This document shows, in pieces, positions 1-8,192 of a stretch of 64,000 bases of DNA. Numbering within the stretch: position 1 is the first letter of the stretch; each line of letters begins with the position of its first letter. Source of the DNA: Anaerolineae bacterium (lineage in GTDB: Bacteria; Pseudomonadota; Alphaproteobacteria; DSM-16000; Inquilinaceae); assembly GCA_028285185.1 (NCBI GenBank), contig JANQQD010000101.1:1-64000 (forward strand), written 5' to 3'. The translations under genes and the position numbers were made by a program. The notes under the pieces were generated by a model. It did not search any database, was not told where the DNA came from, and was given only the letters and a program-made list of their open reading frames with translations.

Positions 1-594
1 GATCCGCGCCTGGTGGTCGACGTTGTTGGTGCCCCAGAACGCCGCGAATTTGCGGAACAGATACGCCTGCTCGTTGTTGTGCTTGGCCGAACCCAGCCAA
101 TACACGGAATCGGGTCCCGAGGCCTCCCGGATCGACAGCATCTGGTCGCCGATTTCCTCGATCGCCTGATCCCATGAGACGCGGGTCCACTCGCCGCCCA
201 CAAGCTTCGTGGGGTATTTCAGGCGCCGCTCGCCGACCGAGTGATCGCGGACCGCAGCACCCTTGGCACAATGGGCGCCCAGGCTGAAGGGGGAGTCGAA
301 CCCGGGCTCCTGGCCCGTCCACACGCCGTTCTCCACCTCCGCGATCACGGAACAGCCGACCGAGCAGTGAGTGCAGACCGACTGGATCACCTGCACGCCA
401 TCGGCAGAGGCTTCCTGCGCCTTGGCAGGCCGGACGACACCGCCGACGCAGGTCGACGCCGCGGCCACGCCGCCGACGGCAAGGCCCGAGTTCTTCAAGA
501 ATGTGCGGCGGTCGACCGTGTTGATCGTCGGCTCCGTCTGGGCGGACGACAGACGGGCGCGGTGGGCAACCCCGTTTGTCTTCTTCCTGAGCAT
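1..594 (-). CDS. fdhA: Formate dehydrogenase catalytic (alpha) subunit, N-terminal part
   Basis: Partial gene: 198 codons from the ATG to the window edge. The product is the molybdopterin/tungstopterin-bis-MGD subunit that oxidises formate to CO2, normally periplasmic or membrane-associated after Tat export. Residues 28-37 (DRRTFLKNSG) are a twin-arginine signal. C74, C77, C81 and C109 form the C-x2-C-x3-C-x27-C [4Fe-4S] site typical of the family. The reading ends with GTNNVDHQARI, which in FdnG/FdoG-type enzymes stands directly before the active-site selenocysteine or cysteine, so that residue is just outside the window. GGAGG lies 5 nt before the ATG. It is last here in an operon with a Tat-signal peptide gene and a TorD-like chaperone. 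Whether the metal is Mo or W is not visible; the nearby TupBC hints at W. Confidence 0.93.
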   Translation of the reverse strand, partial: MLRKKTNGVAHRARLSSAQTEPTINTVDRRTFLKNSGLAVGGVAAASTCVGGVVRPAKAQEASADGVQVIQSVCTHCSVGCSVIAEVENGVWTGQEPGFDSPFSLGAHCAKGAAVRDHSVGERRLKYPTKLVGGEWTRVSWDQAIEEIGDQMLSIREASGPDSVYWLGSAKHNNEQAYLFRKFAAFWGTNNVDHQARI

Positions 595-691
595 GGTTTC
601 CTCCAGATGGTCTTCTTGGGCGCATCACGCCGCAGGCGGGGCAGGTCCGCTGCGGCCGGCCAGCGCGTGTTCCTCAACCCCGAAAAGCGCC

Positions 692-886
692 CTAGAACTT
701 GGCGCTGTCGTAATAGGTCTTGATGTGCTGGGTTTCGCGGTAGCCGGGCCCGGTGGCTTCATCCGCCTCAAGCGCCGCGGCTTCGCCTGCGCTCAACGCC
801 GCCACCCCGCCCGCGACCGTGCCGAGACCGGCCAATTGCAGGAAATTGCGCCGGCTGGGTCCATCTGTGCGCGCGTCTTCGGACAT
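692..886 (-). CDS. Small Tat-signal protein of formate dehydrogenase loci
   Basis: A 64-residue protein with an N-terminal twin-arginine motif (SRRNFLQLAG, residues 11-20), a hydrophobic Ala/Gly-rich stretch and a short polar tail ending in YRETQHIKTYYDSAKF. This matches my memory of the 'formate dehydrogenase region TAT target' family, found almost only beside fdh genes. Its exact role is unknown; an accessory or small-subunit function in assembly or export of the enzyme is the usual suggestion. GAGGAGAGG precedes the ATG at good spacing. It lies 97 nt upstream of the catalytic subunit gene on the same strand, consistent with one transcript. Confidence 0.85.
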   Translation of the reverse strand: MSEDARTDGPSRRNFLQLAGLGTVAGGVAALSAGEAAALEADEATGPGYRETQHIKTYYDSAKF

Positions 887-1016
887 GCTGTTCCTCTCCT
901 CGTTCAGCCCGGTTGACGTGCGATCTCCGTGTCCGGGCTCTTTGATTTTCCGTTCTCTCTGGTGGACAGGGCCGAAAACCGGTGGGCGGAACGGTGTGCG
1001 CCGCCGGACGCCCCAA

Positions 1017-1724
1017 TCAGGTCATGCGAAAAGCGGTCTCCTCGATCTCCATCAGCAGGCGGCCGATCGTGCCCACCGGCCGGTAGAACACGGCGGTTTT
1101 GGCCGTTTCCAGATCGCCGAATACGTGTGTGGCCCAGGGCGCCACATGGGCGTCGAAGAATGACCGCTGGGTGGCGAGCGCGGCCGGAGGCCCGAAACCG
1201 CCGCTGATCAGCCCCGCCATCATGCCCATAAGGGCGCCGATATGGTCTTCCGGCTCTTTGAACGACGGATCGCGCGCGATGCCCAGATCCCGCATGGTCG
1301 ACCGTAGGGCCGCCAGCGGTTTACCGTTTACGAACCCGGTCAGATAGTAAGAGGCATAGGGCAGCAGCTCGCCGCGCCCCACACCGATGAACAGGTCGTG
1401 GTACTCGCGTCCGATCGCCTCGGCATCCCGCGAGGCCGCAGCCGACGCCAACGCGGTGTAGGCTTGGCCGAGATCCGACTGATCCCCGGACAACCCCCTG
1501 ATTTCATCGAGACTTTCGGCCGTAGGCGGGCGGACGAGCAAGCGCGCCAGCAGCGCGTAGGCAGCTGCGCGTAGACGATCTTCCTCCGCGACAGGCTCTG
1601 CAGGCGTAAATTCCTGCTCAGCGGATGAGGAATACTGCCGTGCCGCGATGGCCCCTACTCCCACTATGATCGAATGATTATTGCTCACAGCAACCAGTCT
1701 GCGCAATGGTTCATTCGTGGTCAA
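1017..1724 (-). CDS. TorD/DmsD-family chaperone for formate dehydrogenase
   Basis: An all-helical cytoplasmic chaperone of the TorD superfamily. These bind Tat signal peptides or immature molybdoenzymes and guard cofactor insertion before export. Visible hallmarks are RAAAYALLARLL near the N-terminus, the central LPYASYYLTGFVNGKPLA segment, and EPEDHIGALMGMMAGLI (the conserved E-P-x-D-H-I core). The usual family size is about 200 residues. The longest reading begins at a TTG; GTG codons at 1688 and 1664 are alternatives and none has a clear Shine-Dalgarno, so the first 10-20 residues are doubtful. First gene of the fdh operon, about 46 nt downstream of a Fur-like box. Confidence 0.85.
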   Translation of the reverse strand: MTTNEPLRRLVAVSNNHSIIVGVGAIAARQYSSSAEQEFTPAEPVAEEDRLRAAAYALLARLLVRPPTAESLDEIRGLSGDQSDLGQAYTALASAAASRDAEAIGREYHDLFIGVGRGELLPYASYYLTGFVNGKPLAALRSTMRDLGIARDPSFKEPEDHIGALMGMMAGLISGGFGPPAALATQRSFFDAHVAPWATHVFGDLETAKTAVFYRPVGTIGRLLMEIEETAFRMT

Positions 1725-1770
1725 ATGATCGCAGTTCTAATGTTACGCGGGCATCGGCTCGCCCTCGAGA

Positions 1771-1785
1771 TGATAATGATTATCA
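1771..1785. promoter_or_regulatory. Fur-like box (7-1-7 inverted repeat)
   Basis: TGATAATGATTATCA is a perfect 7-1-7 inverted repeat, identical in form to the classical Fur operator core. It lies upstream of the fdh chaperone gene and downstream of mrp (both on the minus strand), so its likely target is the fdh operon. Binding by Fur, Mur or a related metalloregulator is inference. Confidence 0.6.
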
Positions 1786-1909
1786 ATTGCGCCGCGCGCC
1801 ACGCTAAGATCATCGCTTTCCTTGGATATCCCAGCGCACGACTAGGCGATCACTTGATGACGCCCGTACAGTTCCAAGGGTGTGCCGATCGACGCCTTTC
1901 GATCATCCC

Positions 1910-3082
1910 TCAAGACACGACGATACGCGGTGGCGGCTTGACCCCACCATGCGCACGCTCGGCGTCAAGGCGACCAATCACACGATCGGCAATGGCACGA
2001 TAGGCCTTCGCATACGGGCTCTGTGGCTGCGCGACCACGATTGGGGTCCCCGCGTCGGAACTCTGTCGTATGTCGACGTGCAGGGGAACCTCCCCCAGGA
2101 AGGGTACGCCGATCTTCTCCGCCTCGCGGCGCGTCCCGCCATGGCCGAACAGGTCGTCCGTCTGCCCGCAATGGGAGCAGATGTAGTAGCTCATATTCTC
2201 CACGAACCCGAGCACGGGGACGTCGACCTTGCGGAACATGTTCAGCGCCTTGCGTGCGTCGATCAGCGCCAGATCCTGCGGCGTGGAGACGATCACCGCA
2301 CCAGAGAGCGGAACCTGTTGGGCCAGGGTCAACTGGGCATCGCCGGTGCCGGGTGGCATGTCCACCACCATCACATCCAGCGCACCCCACTCGACCTCAT
2401 GCAGCATCTGGGTAATCGCCGAGATGACCATCGGTCCGCGCCAGATCATCGGCGTGTCTTCTTCGACCAGAAAGCCCATGGACATCGCTTTCAGCCCATA
2501 GCTGGACATGGGCTTCAGCGTCCGCCCGCCGGCTGCCGTGGGGCGGCCCGTCAGCCGCAAGAGACGCGGGATGGACGGGCCATAGATGTCGGCATCCAAG
2601 ATCCCGACACGCGCGCCGCCGGCCGCAAGGCCCAGCGCGATGTTGACCGAGGTCGTCGACTTGCCCACTCCGCCCTTGCCCGACGCCACTGCGATGACGG
2701 CGCCGACATCGGCCATGGCGCCCCTGGCATGGGGCGTCGTCTGGGCGCCGGAATGGGCAGATGGCAACTCCGGCCCGGGCATACCGGATCTGGGCGACTG
2801 GATGCGCGCCGGTTCGGGCTTGCCTGCACGCTCTGCGGTCAGCACGGCGACGACGTCGCGGACACCCGGCAACTCCCCAACGACCTTCATGGCGGCCTGG
2901 CGCAAGGGCTCCAGCTCTCGGGCCCGATCCGCCGGAATGGTGATGGCGAAAGTCACGCGGCCCTGATCGACCAGGATCTCGGAGACCAGTCCCAGTTCTA
3001 CGACATCGCTGGTCAGATCTGGGCCCTTGACCTTCCGTAACGCCTCGACGATCTCAGTTTTTCCTATCCCGCCATCGGTCAT
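1910..3082 (-). CDS. apbC: Mrp/ApbC (NBP35-type) iron-sulfur cluster carrier ATPase
   Basis: P-loop ATPase that carries and transfers Fe-S clusters in the cytosol. An N-terminal MIP18-like (DUF59) domain covers roughly residues 1-80. It is followed by the deviant Walker A GKGGVGKST and the Mrp signature segments DADIYGPS, MVVDMPPGTGDAQLT and ENMSYYICSHCG. The C-x2-C of that last motif binds the bridging cluster. The ATG at 3082 opens the DUF59 domain (MTDGGIGKTEIVEALRKV); a GTG 57 nt upstream is possible but adds residues the family lacks. The gene sits between fdh and the tungstate genes and could supply clusters to formate dehydrogenase, though mrp is also a general housekeeping gene. Confidence 0.93.
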   Translation of the reverse strand: MTDGGIGKTEIVEALRKVKGPDLTSDVVELGLVSEILVDQGRVTFAITIPADRARELEPLRQAAMKVVGELPGVRDVVAVLTAERAGKPEPARIQSPRSGMPGPELPSAHSGAQTTPHARGAMADVGAVIAVASGKGGVGKSTTSVNIALGLAAGGARVGILDADIYGPSIPRLLRLTGRPTAAGGRTLKPMSSYGLKAMSMGFLVEEDTPMIWRGPMVISAITQMLHEVEWGALDVMVVDMPPGTGDAQLTLAQQVPLSGAVIVSTPQDLALIDARKALNMFRKVDVPVLGFVENMSYYICSHCGQTDDLFGHGGTRREAEKIGVPFLGEVPLHVDIRQSSDAGTPIVVAQPQSPYAKAYRAIADRVIGRLDAERAHGGVKPPPRIVVS

Positions 3083-3265
3083 CCGGTCGTCCCAGTCCTC
3101 CCTGCCAGTCACCAGGGCCACCGCAAAAGGTCCATTCACATGCGATATGGCCGTTGATCGACCATGCGCCGCCGCACGATCGCTATGATCATGCTACAGT
3201 AATGTCGCGCTTGAAAGCAGTGGCCCGGCCTTTGCCGGACCGAACCCGAAGCCCCGCGAAACGGC

Positions 3266-4159
3266 ATGGAAACCAGACTATCCGACCCCGAATATCTGAC
3301 GACGCGGGAGGTCGCGGCCCTGCTTCGTGTCAAGGAACGGAAAGTCTATGAACTGGCGGCCGCCGGCGAGATTCCCTGTCGGCGGCTCACCGGAAAGCTG
3401 TTGTTTCCCCGGCTGGCGATCGAATCCTGGCTATCGGGCAAATCGACGGAGACGCCGCGGGACCGCGCTTGGCCACCGGATGTCATCGCCGGCAGCCACG
3501 ACCCGCTCTTGGACTGGGCCATCCGCGAATCCGGGTCACAGCTTGCCACGCTGTTCGACGGCAGCCTGGACGGGCTGGAGCGGGTGGGCGCCAGCCAGGC
3601 GATTGCCGCCGGCATGCATGTCTACGAACCCGAAAACGGCGGCTGGAACATCGCCCATGTTGAAGAGCGGCTGGCGGATCAGCCGGTCGTCCTGATCGAA
3701 TGGGCTAGAAGGCGCCAGGGCTTGATCCTGTCACCGGGCTCGGCGAACGACGTGCGGACCGTTGGCGATCTGCGCGGCAGGCGGCTGGTCCAGCGCCAGG
3801 CGGCCGCCGGAGCGGGCATTCTGTTGCACCATCTGATGGAAACGCAGGCCGTGCCGATGGACGAGGTCGACCTGTTGCCCGACCTGATGCGCACCGAAAC
3901 GGAAGCCGCCGCGGCCGTGGCCGTGGGCCGCGCCGACGCCGCACCGGGGCTTGAGGCCATGGCCCGTCAGTTCGGTCTGGCCTTCCTGCCGACGATTGAG
4001 GAGCGCTTCGACCTTCTGGTCGACCGCCGTGCCTGGTTTGAACCTCCGATGCAGCGGCTGCTGGCGTTCTGCAGGTCGGCGGAATTCGCCGCCAAAGCCG
4101 AAGAGCTCGGCGGCTACAACCTCGCCGACCATGGGCGCGTTCGCTGGAACGGGCCGTAA
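3266..4159 (+). CDS. Excisionase-type HTH regulator with periplasmic-binding-like sensor domain
   Basis: A 297-residue cytoplasmic regulator. Residues about 8-60 (YLTTREVAALLRVKERKVYELAAAG ... LFPRLAIESWL in outline) are a MerR/excisionase-type helix-turn-helix. From about residue 85 to the end is a substrate-binding-protein fold of the PBP-like class, without a signal peptide, so it should sense a ligand inside the cell. Proteins of this architecture commonly sit beside molybdate/tungstate transporter or molybdoenzyme genes. Here it is tail-to-tail with tupC (7 nt apart) and close to fdh. A role as tungstate- or molybdate-responsive regulator is inference from context. Confidence 0.8.
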   Translation: METRLSDPEYLTTREVAALLRVKERKVYELAAAGEIPCRRLTGKLLFPRLAIESWLSGKSTETPRDRAWPPDVIAGSHDPLLDWAIRESGSQLATLFDGSLDGLERVGASQAIAAGMHVYEPENGGWNIAHVEERLADQPVVLIEWARRRQGLILSPGSANDVRTVGDLRGRRLVQRQAAAGAGILLHHLMETQAVPMDEVDLLPDLMRTETEAAAAVAVGRADAAPGLEAMARQFGLAFLPTIEERFDLLVDRRAWFEPPMQRLLAFCRSAEFAAKAEELGGYNLADHGRVRWNGP

Positions 4160-4166
4160 GGGCGGA

Positions 4167-4949
4167 TCAGACCAGCAGCAGCCCAGCCAGATAGGCGCTG
4201 GCTTCGCGCGACTGCGGTCGGTCGAGAAGCTGCCGTGCTGGGCCACTCTCCACCACGCGGCCGCGGTGCAGGAAGGCGATGTCGTCGGCCAGACGCCGCG
4301 CCTGGCCGGCCTCGTGGGTGACCAGCACGATCTTCACGCCGTCATCCGCCGCGCCCCTTGCCAGCCCCTCGATCATCGCCGTCGCCGGCGGATCGAGGCT
4401 GGCCGAGGGCTCGTCGAGCAACAGGACGCGGGGATGCGCAGCCAGCGCCCGCACCATGGCCACACGCTGCTGTTCGCCCCGCGACAGCACGCGTGCCGGC
4501 CGGTCGGCCAGGTCCTGCAGCCGCCCGATCTCCAGCAATTCGCCGACGCGTGCCGCACGCCGGTGGCGCGGGACGCCGTAGATCTTCAGCGCGTGCTCGA
4601 GATTGGCCCGGACGGTGCGGCGGAACAGCACCGGCTTCTGGAAGACGAGCGCCACGTCGCGCGCTGAGCAGATCCTGTCGTCGTGCCAGACGATGCGACC
4701 CCGCGACGGTGCGATCAGGCCGGCGAGCAGCCGCAATGTCAGGCTCTTGCCGGCCCCGTTCGGCCCCATGAGCGCCGTGATGCCAGCGCAGGGGATTTCC
4801 AGATGAAGATCGTCCAGCAGCGGCTTGCCGCCGCGCTCGTAGCTCACGCCCTCCAGCGTGACGGCGGCCATAGGGACGGCAACGGGCGTTGCGGCCCCGA
4901 GATCGGCCTGCAGTGCGGCAGGCTCAAGCGTAGGCGCGGCGTTGGGCAC
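4167..4949 (-). CDS. tupC: Tungstate-type ABC transporter ATP-binding protein
   Basis: A 260-residue ABC ATPase with Walker A GPNGAGKS (about residue 61), signature LSRGEQQR and Walker B VLLLDEPSAS. The start of the gene overlaps the end of the permease gene by 26 nt, so the two are translationally coupled. The best family match from memory is TupC/WtpC-like tungstate importers because the partner permease is TupB-like; molybdate cannot be excluded. Together with the permease it would energise oxyanion uptake for the adjacent formate dehydrogenase. A non-canonical R replaces the first G of LSGGQ, which is common in this subgroup. Confidence 0.85.
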   Translation of the reverse strand: MPNAAPTLEPAALQADLGAATPVAVPMAAVTLEGVSYERGGKPLLDDLHLEIPCAGITALMGPNGAGKSLTLRLLAGLIAPSRGRIVWHDDRICSARDVALVFQKPVLFRRTVRANLEHALKIYGVPRHRRAARVGELLEIGRLQDLADRPARVLSRGEQQRVAMVRALAAHPRVLLLDEPSASLDPPATAMIEGLARGAADDGVKIVLVTHEAGQARRLADDIAFLHRGRVVESGPARQLLDRPQSREASAYLAGLLLV

Positions 4950-5631
4950 TCGCCTTCAATCCGATCAGGCCGGCATTCACCAGAACCGACAGCACCACCA
5001 GGATGATGCCGAGGCCCAGCGCGAACGCCAGTTCGCCCCGCGACGTCTCAAGCGCGATCGACGTGGTCATGACGCGGGTCAGATGGTTGATGTTGCCGCC
5101 GACGATCATCACCGCGCCGACCTCGGCCAGCGCCCGGCCGACGCCGGCGAGTGCTGCAGTCACCAGCGAATACCGGGCATCCCACAAGAGCGTGGCCACG
5201 GTCAGCGCCCGGCCTGCGCCCATGGACTTCAACAGCTCGTCGTATTCCCCGTAGAGGTCTTCGATGAACTGGCGCGTGAGCGACGCCACGATCGGCGTCA
5301 CAAGCAAAGTCTGCGCGATGATCATCGCCGTCGGCGAATAGAGCAGCTGCAGCACGCCCAGCGGCCCGGCGTTTGACAGCAGCATGTAGACGATCAGGCC
5401 GACGACGACCGGCGGCAACCCCATCAGCGCGCTGGTCAGCACCACCAGGATGCCGCGGCCGGGAAACCGCGTGATCGCCAGGGTGGCCCCGAGGGGCAAT
5501 CCGATCAGGCAGGCAACGAGCACGGCCACCATGGTTACGCGTAGTGAGAGGCCGATGACCTCCATCAACTCCGCGTCCGCGGTCGCAATCAGCGTGAAGG
5601 CGCTGGCAAAGGCGGCTCCGAAGTCATGCAT
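4924..5631 (-). CDS. tupB: Tungstate-type ABC transporter permease
   Basis: Inner-membrane permease with about six hydrophobic segments. It carries features I associate with TupB: ALMGLPPVVVGLIVYMLL, the EAA-like loop LLKSMGAGRALTVATLLWDAR, and GRALAEVGAVMIVGGNI followed by TRVMTTSIALETSRGE. The likely start is the ATG at 5631 (MHDFGAAF); an upstream in-frame start at 5658 adds nine residues with no family support. The binding protein TupA, usually first in such operons, is not adjacent or anywhere in the window. The sequence 5632-5824 upstream is relatively AT-rich and probably holds the promoter. Confidence 0.87.
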   Translation of the reverse strand: MHDFGAAFASAFTLIATADAELMEVIGLSLRVTMVAVLVACLIGLPLGATLAITRFPGRGILVVLTSALMGLPPVVVGLIVYMLLSNAGPLGVLQLLYSPTAMIIAQTLLVTPIVASLTRQFIEDLYGEYDELLKSMGAGRALTVATLLWDARYSLVTAALAGVGRALAEVGAVMIVGGNINHLTRVMTTSIALETSRGELAFALGLGIILVVLSVLVNAGLIGLKASAQRRAYA

Positions 5632-5824
5632 CAGCGCCGGGCCTCGATTGCGTGGCATATGCCGCGTTCATGTGCATTCTATGTCGATTCCTCCCGAAAG
5701 CATCAACAATAATGCACAAAAATAGCATCTTTAGAAATCAAAGTGCGCGGATTGGCCGCCGGCGCATGCGGACGGTCAGCCCTTTCGGGTGCAACCGGCA
5801 GTAGGGATCGGCAGTCGAGTGGTG

Positions 5825-6274
5825 TCAGCCCTGGCGGGGCACAATCACGGCCATGGCGCCCTGGGCGATGGCGCTCAGCGTCTCGCTGCCGTCTTCACCG
5901 ATCACCGTGACATCGGCACGGCAGACGATCAGGGTCCGGCCCGGCTTGACGACCGTGCCGCGGGCAACGAGCGTCGGCCCCAGAGCCGGCGACAACAGGT
6001 TCGCCTTGTATTCGGCGCCGACAACGTTGTGTCCCGCCGCCACAAGGGTCGCCGCGGCAGCGCCCATCACCGCCTCGGCCATGCCGCCGATGACACCGCC
6101 GTGGAAGAAGCCGTTCTGCTGGCCGATATCGGGGCGATAGGCGACGCGGTATTCGACCTCTCCGGGTTCGACACGCGCAAGTTCGACGCCGATCAGGCTC
6201 AGATAGCCCTGTGCCGCCACGTATTGGACAAGGAATTCCCGAAACTCTGGATTGCGCGGTTCGAAGCGGCTCAC
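5825..6274 (-). CDS. PaaI-family hotdog-fold thioesterase
   Basis: A 149-residue hotdog protein that probably hydrolyses acyl-CoA thioesters. The helix-loop NGFFHGGVIGGMAEAVMGAA is the PaaI/YbgC-like active-site segment. At the usual catalytic Asp position there is Glu (M-A-E-A). The following strands (VGAEYKANLLSPALG, LVARGTVVKPGRTLIVCRADV) fit the fold. The reading is open further upstream, but the family begins near residue V (GTG at 6274, VSRFEPRNPEFREFL), preceded by GAGG at good distance; the upstream extension has atypical Arg-rich composition. The substrate is not predictable. Confidence 0.82.
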   Translation of the reverse strand: MSRFEPRNPEFREFLVQYVAAQGYLSLIGVELARVEPGEVEYRVAYRPDIGQQNGFFHGGVIGGMAEAVMGAAAATLVAAGHNVVGAEYKANLLSPALGPTLVARGTVVKPGRTLIVCRADVTVIGEDGSETLSAIAQGAMAVIVPRQG

Positions 6275-6452
6275 GGGATGGATACCTCGGCGGCCTGTAA
6301 GGCCGGTTCCGGACAGGAACGCCAGTGATAGACAACGCCACGCCCGACCGCCACGCTCAATTCGATAGGAACGTCGGCCGGCGGTCCGGGCCGCCTGGGC
6401 GCTGTTGATGACTACCCCGCCATGAGTGCCTGGCGATGTCGGATCCCTACGC

Positions 6453-6480
6453 TGTCGAGCGTCCTTGAACGCCAGGCGAC
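6453..6480 (+). promoter_or_regulatory. Candidate ECF42-type promoter
   Basis: TGTCGA (6453-6458), an 18-nt spacer, then CGAC (6477-6480), 20 nt before the YCII gene start. As I recall, TGTCGA at -35 with CGA/TC at -10 is the ECF42 target motif. This would make the sigma factor/YCII pair autoregulated. Position and spacing are seen; recognition is inference. Confidence 0.45.
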
Positions 6481-6500
6481 AATCCCGTGGGAGAATTGGC

Positions 6501-6872
6501 ATGCTCTACTCGATCCTAATCTATTCCGCCGACGGAGTGTTCGACCGGCTGCCGCCGGACGAGCAGGAAGCCGTCTTGCAGAAGCACCGCGACCTGCAGG
6601 CGCGGCTGAAGGAACGCAGCGCCTTCGCCGTGGCCAAGCTGATGCCCGTCAGCAATGCCGTCACGCTGAAGCGGCCGCCCGACCAAGGTCAGAAACCCCT
6701 GGTGGTCGACGGACCGTTCGCTGAGACGAAAGAGCGCTTCATGGGCCTCTACATCTTCGACTGTGCGTCGCTGGACGAGGCGCTGGAGTTCGCCGGCTCT
6801 CTCGGCACGTTCCACGATGCGCTCGAGGTACGTCCGGTGGCTTGGGCGGGCGGCATTCTGGAGAACCGGTGA
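6501..6872 (+). CDS. YCII-related (DGPF-domain) protein
   Basis: A 123-residue dimeric alpha/beta-barrel-like protein of the YCII/DGPF family. The namesake motif reads VDGPFAETKE, followed by the conserved FMGLYIFDCASLDEALEFA helix. The ATG at 6501 has GGGAGAA upstream; the longer open reading 5' of it lacks family similarity. Its stop overlaps the GTG of the downstream sigma factor (GTGA), so the two are coupled. DGPF proteins are the constant partners of ECF42 sigma factors; the function is unknown, with roles as partner, regulator or small-molecule enzyme proposed. Confidence 0.88.
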   Translation: MLYSILIYSADGVFDRLPPDEQEAVLQKHRDLQARLKERSAFAVAKLMPVSNAVTLKRPPDQGQKPLVVDGPFAETKERFMGLYIFDCASLDEALEFAGSLGTFHDALEVRPVAWAGGILENR

Positions 6873-8110
6873 CCGCCCCTAGCGCGTGGCTGGCGGCCCG
6901 CTTCGCCGACATACGGCCGAAGGCGATCGCCGCCTTGATGCGCCAGTTCCGCGACCTGGACCTGGCGGAAGAGGCGTTCTCCGCAAGCTGCCTGAAGGCC
7001 GTGCAGGTGTGGCCACGCCAGGGCCTGCCTGATGACCCGCTGGCCTGGCTGCTTTCCGTCGGCCGCAATGCCGGGATCGACAGCCTTCGCCGGTCGGCAC
7101 GGTTCCGCGACGACGCGTCATCGGGCGATGCGGACCTGGACACGGAAGGCGACTTGGTCGACCGGATCGACATGGCCGGCTTGCGCGACGATGTGCTGCG
7201 CCTCTTGTTCATCTGCTGCCGACCCGACCTGACAGTCCAGGATCAGTCCGCCCTGGCACTCAGGATCGTCGGTGGCCTCTCAGTGGCGGAGATTGCCCGC
7301 GCCTTCCTGGTCAAGCCCAAGGCCATGGAACAGCGTATCACCCGTGCCAAGCGGACCGCGATGCGCGCCGACATCCCGTTCCAGACGCCGGATCTGGCGG
7401 AACGCCACGCCCGCCTGAAGACCGTCTCGCTGCTGGTCTATCTGATGTTCAACGAAGGCTGGTCGGCAAGCGCCGGGGATACGCTGATCAAAGCCCCGCT
7501 GTGCGAGGAGGCGATCCGGCTGGCGCGGCTGTTGCTTGATCTGTTCCCCAGCGTCAGCGAACTGATGGGGCTTCTGGCGCTGTTCCTGCTGCAGCATTCG
7601 CGAAGGCGAGCGCGCATCACGCCTGACGGCGAATTGGTCGCGCTGGACCACCAGGACCGCGCGCTCTGGGATCGGCCGATGATCGCAGAGGCGCAGGCTC
7701 TCCTGGAAAAGGCGCTGCGCCACGGCACGCCGGGGCCCTATCAGATCCAGGCGGCGATCTCCGCCGTCCATGCTGCTGCGGCGAACGCTGAGGTCACGGA
7801 CTGGCGCGAGATCGAACGCCTCTATGCCGCACTCTACCTGATGCAGCCGTCGCCGGTGGTCAGGCTGAACCACGCCGCAGCCGTCGCCAAGGTGGAGGGG
7901 CCGGATGCGGCGCTCCGTATCCTGGAAACGCTTGAATGCGATCTTGCCGGCTATCAGTGGTTCCACACCACCCGGGCCGCGTTCTTCACTGAACTTGGCA
8001 ACGCCGGCGCGGCGAAAGCGGCGCTTGAGTGCGCCCTCTCCCTAGGGCCAACGGAGCCCGAACGGCGCCATCTGCGCCGCCAGATCGCCAACTGCGAAAA
8101 AAACCTCTAA
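6869..8110 (+). CDS. ECF42-type RNA polymerase sigma factor with C-terminal extension
   Basis: A 413-residue sigma factor, far longer than a minimal ECF (about 180). Region 2 occupies about residues 10-80 (DLAEEAFSASCLKAVQVW, AWLLSVGRNAGIDSLRR). Region 4 is around residues 130-165 (LSVAEIARAFLVKPKAMEQRI). The rest is the DUF6596/TPR-like extension starting with LMFNEGWSAS and ending in repeats such as SPVVRLNHAAAVAKVEG. There is no anti-sigma factor nearby; in ECF42 the extension is reported as needed for activity. The GTG start lies inside the YCII stop codon. Likely regulon: its own operon and possibly the small enzymes downstream. Confidence 0.9.
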   Translation: MTAPSAWLAARFADIRPKAIAALMRQFRDLDLAEEAFSASCLKAVQVWPRQGLPDDPLAWLLSVGRNAGIDSLRRSARFRDDASSGDADLDTEGDLVDRIDMAGLRDDVLRLLFICCRPDLTVQDQSALALRIVGGLSVAEIARAFLVKPKAMEQRITRAKRTAMRADIPFQTPDLAERHARLKTVSLLVYLMFNEGWSASAGDTLIKAPLCEEAIRLARLLLDLFPSVSELMGLLALFLLQHSRRRARITPDGELVALDHQDRALWDRPMIAEAQALLEKALRHGTPGPYQIQAAISAVHAAAANAEVTDWREIERLYAALYLMQPSPVVRLNHAAAVAKVEGPDAALRILETLECDLAGYQWFHTTRAAFFTELGNAGAAKAALECALSLGPTEPERRHLRRQIANCEKNL

Positions 8111-8192
8111 GGCCTGTCGGATCTCCGTCGCCGCCGTCGTCCTCGGCCACGTCTGCACATGGCAGGCGGGGCACTTCAACGGAGACCCAACC

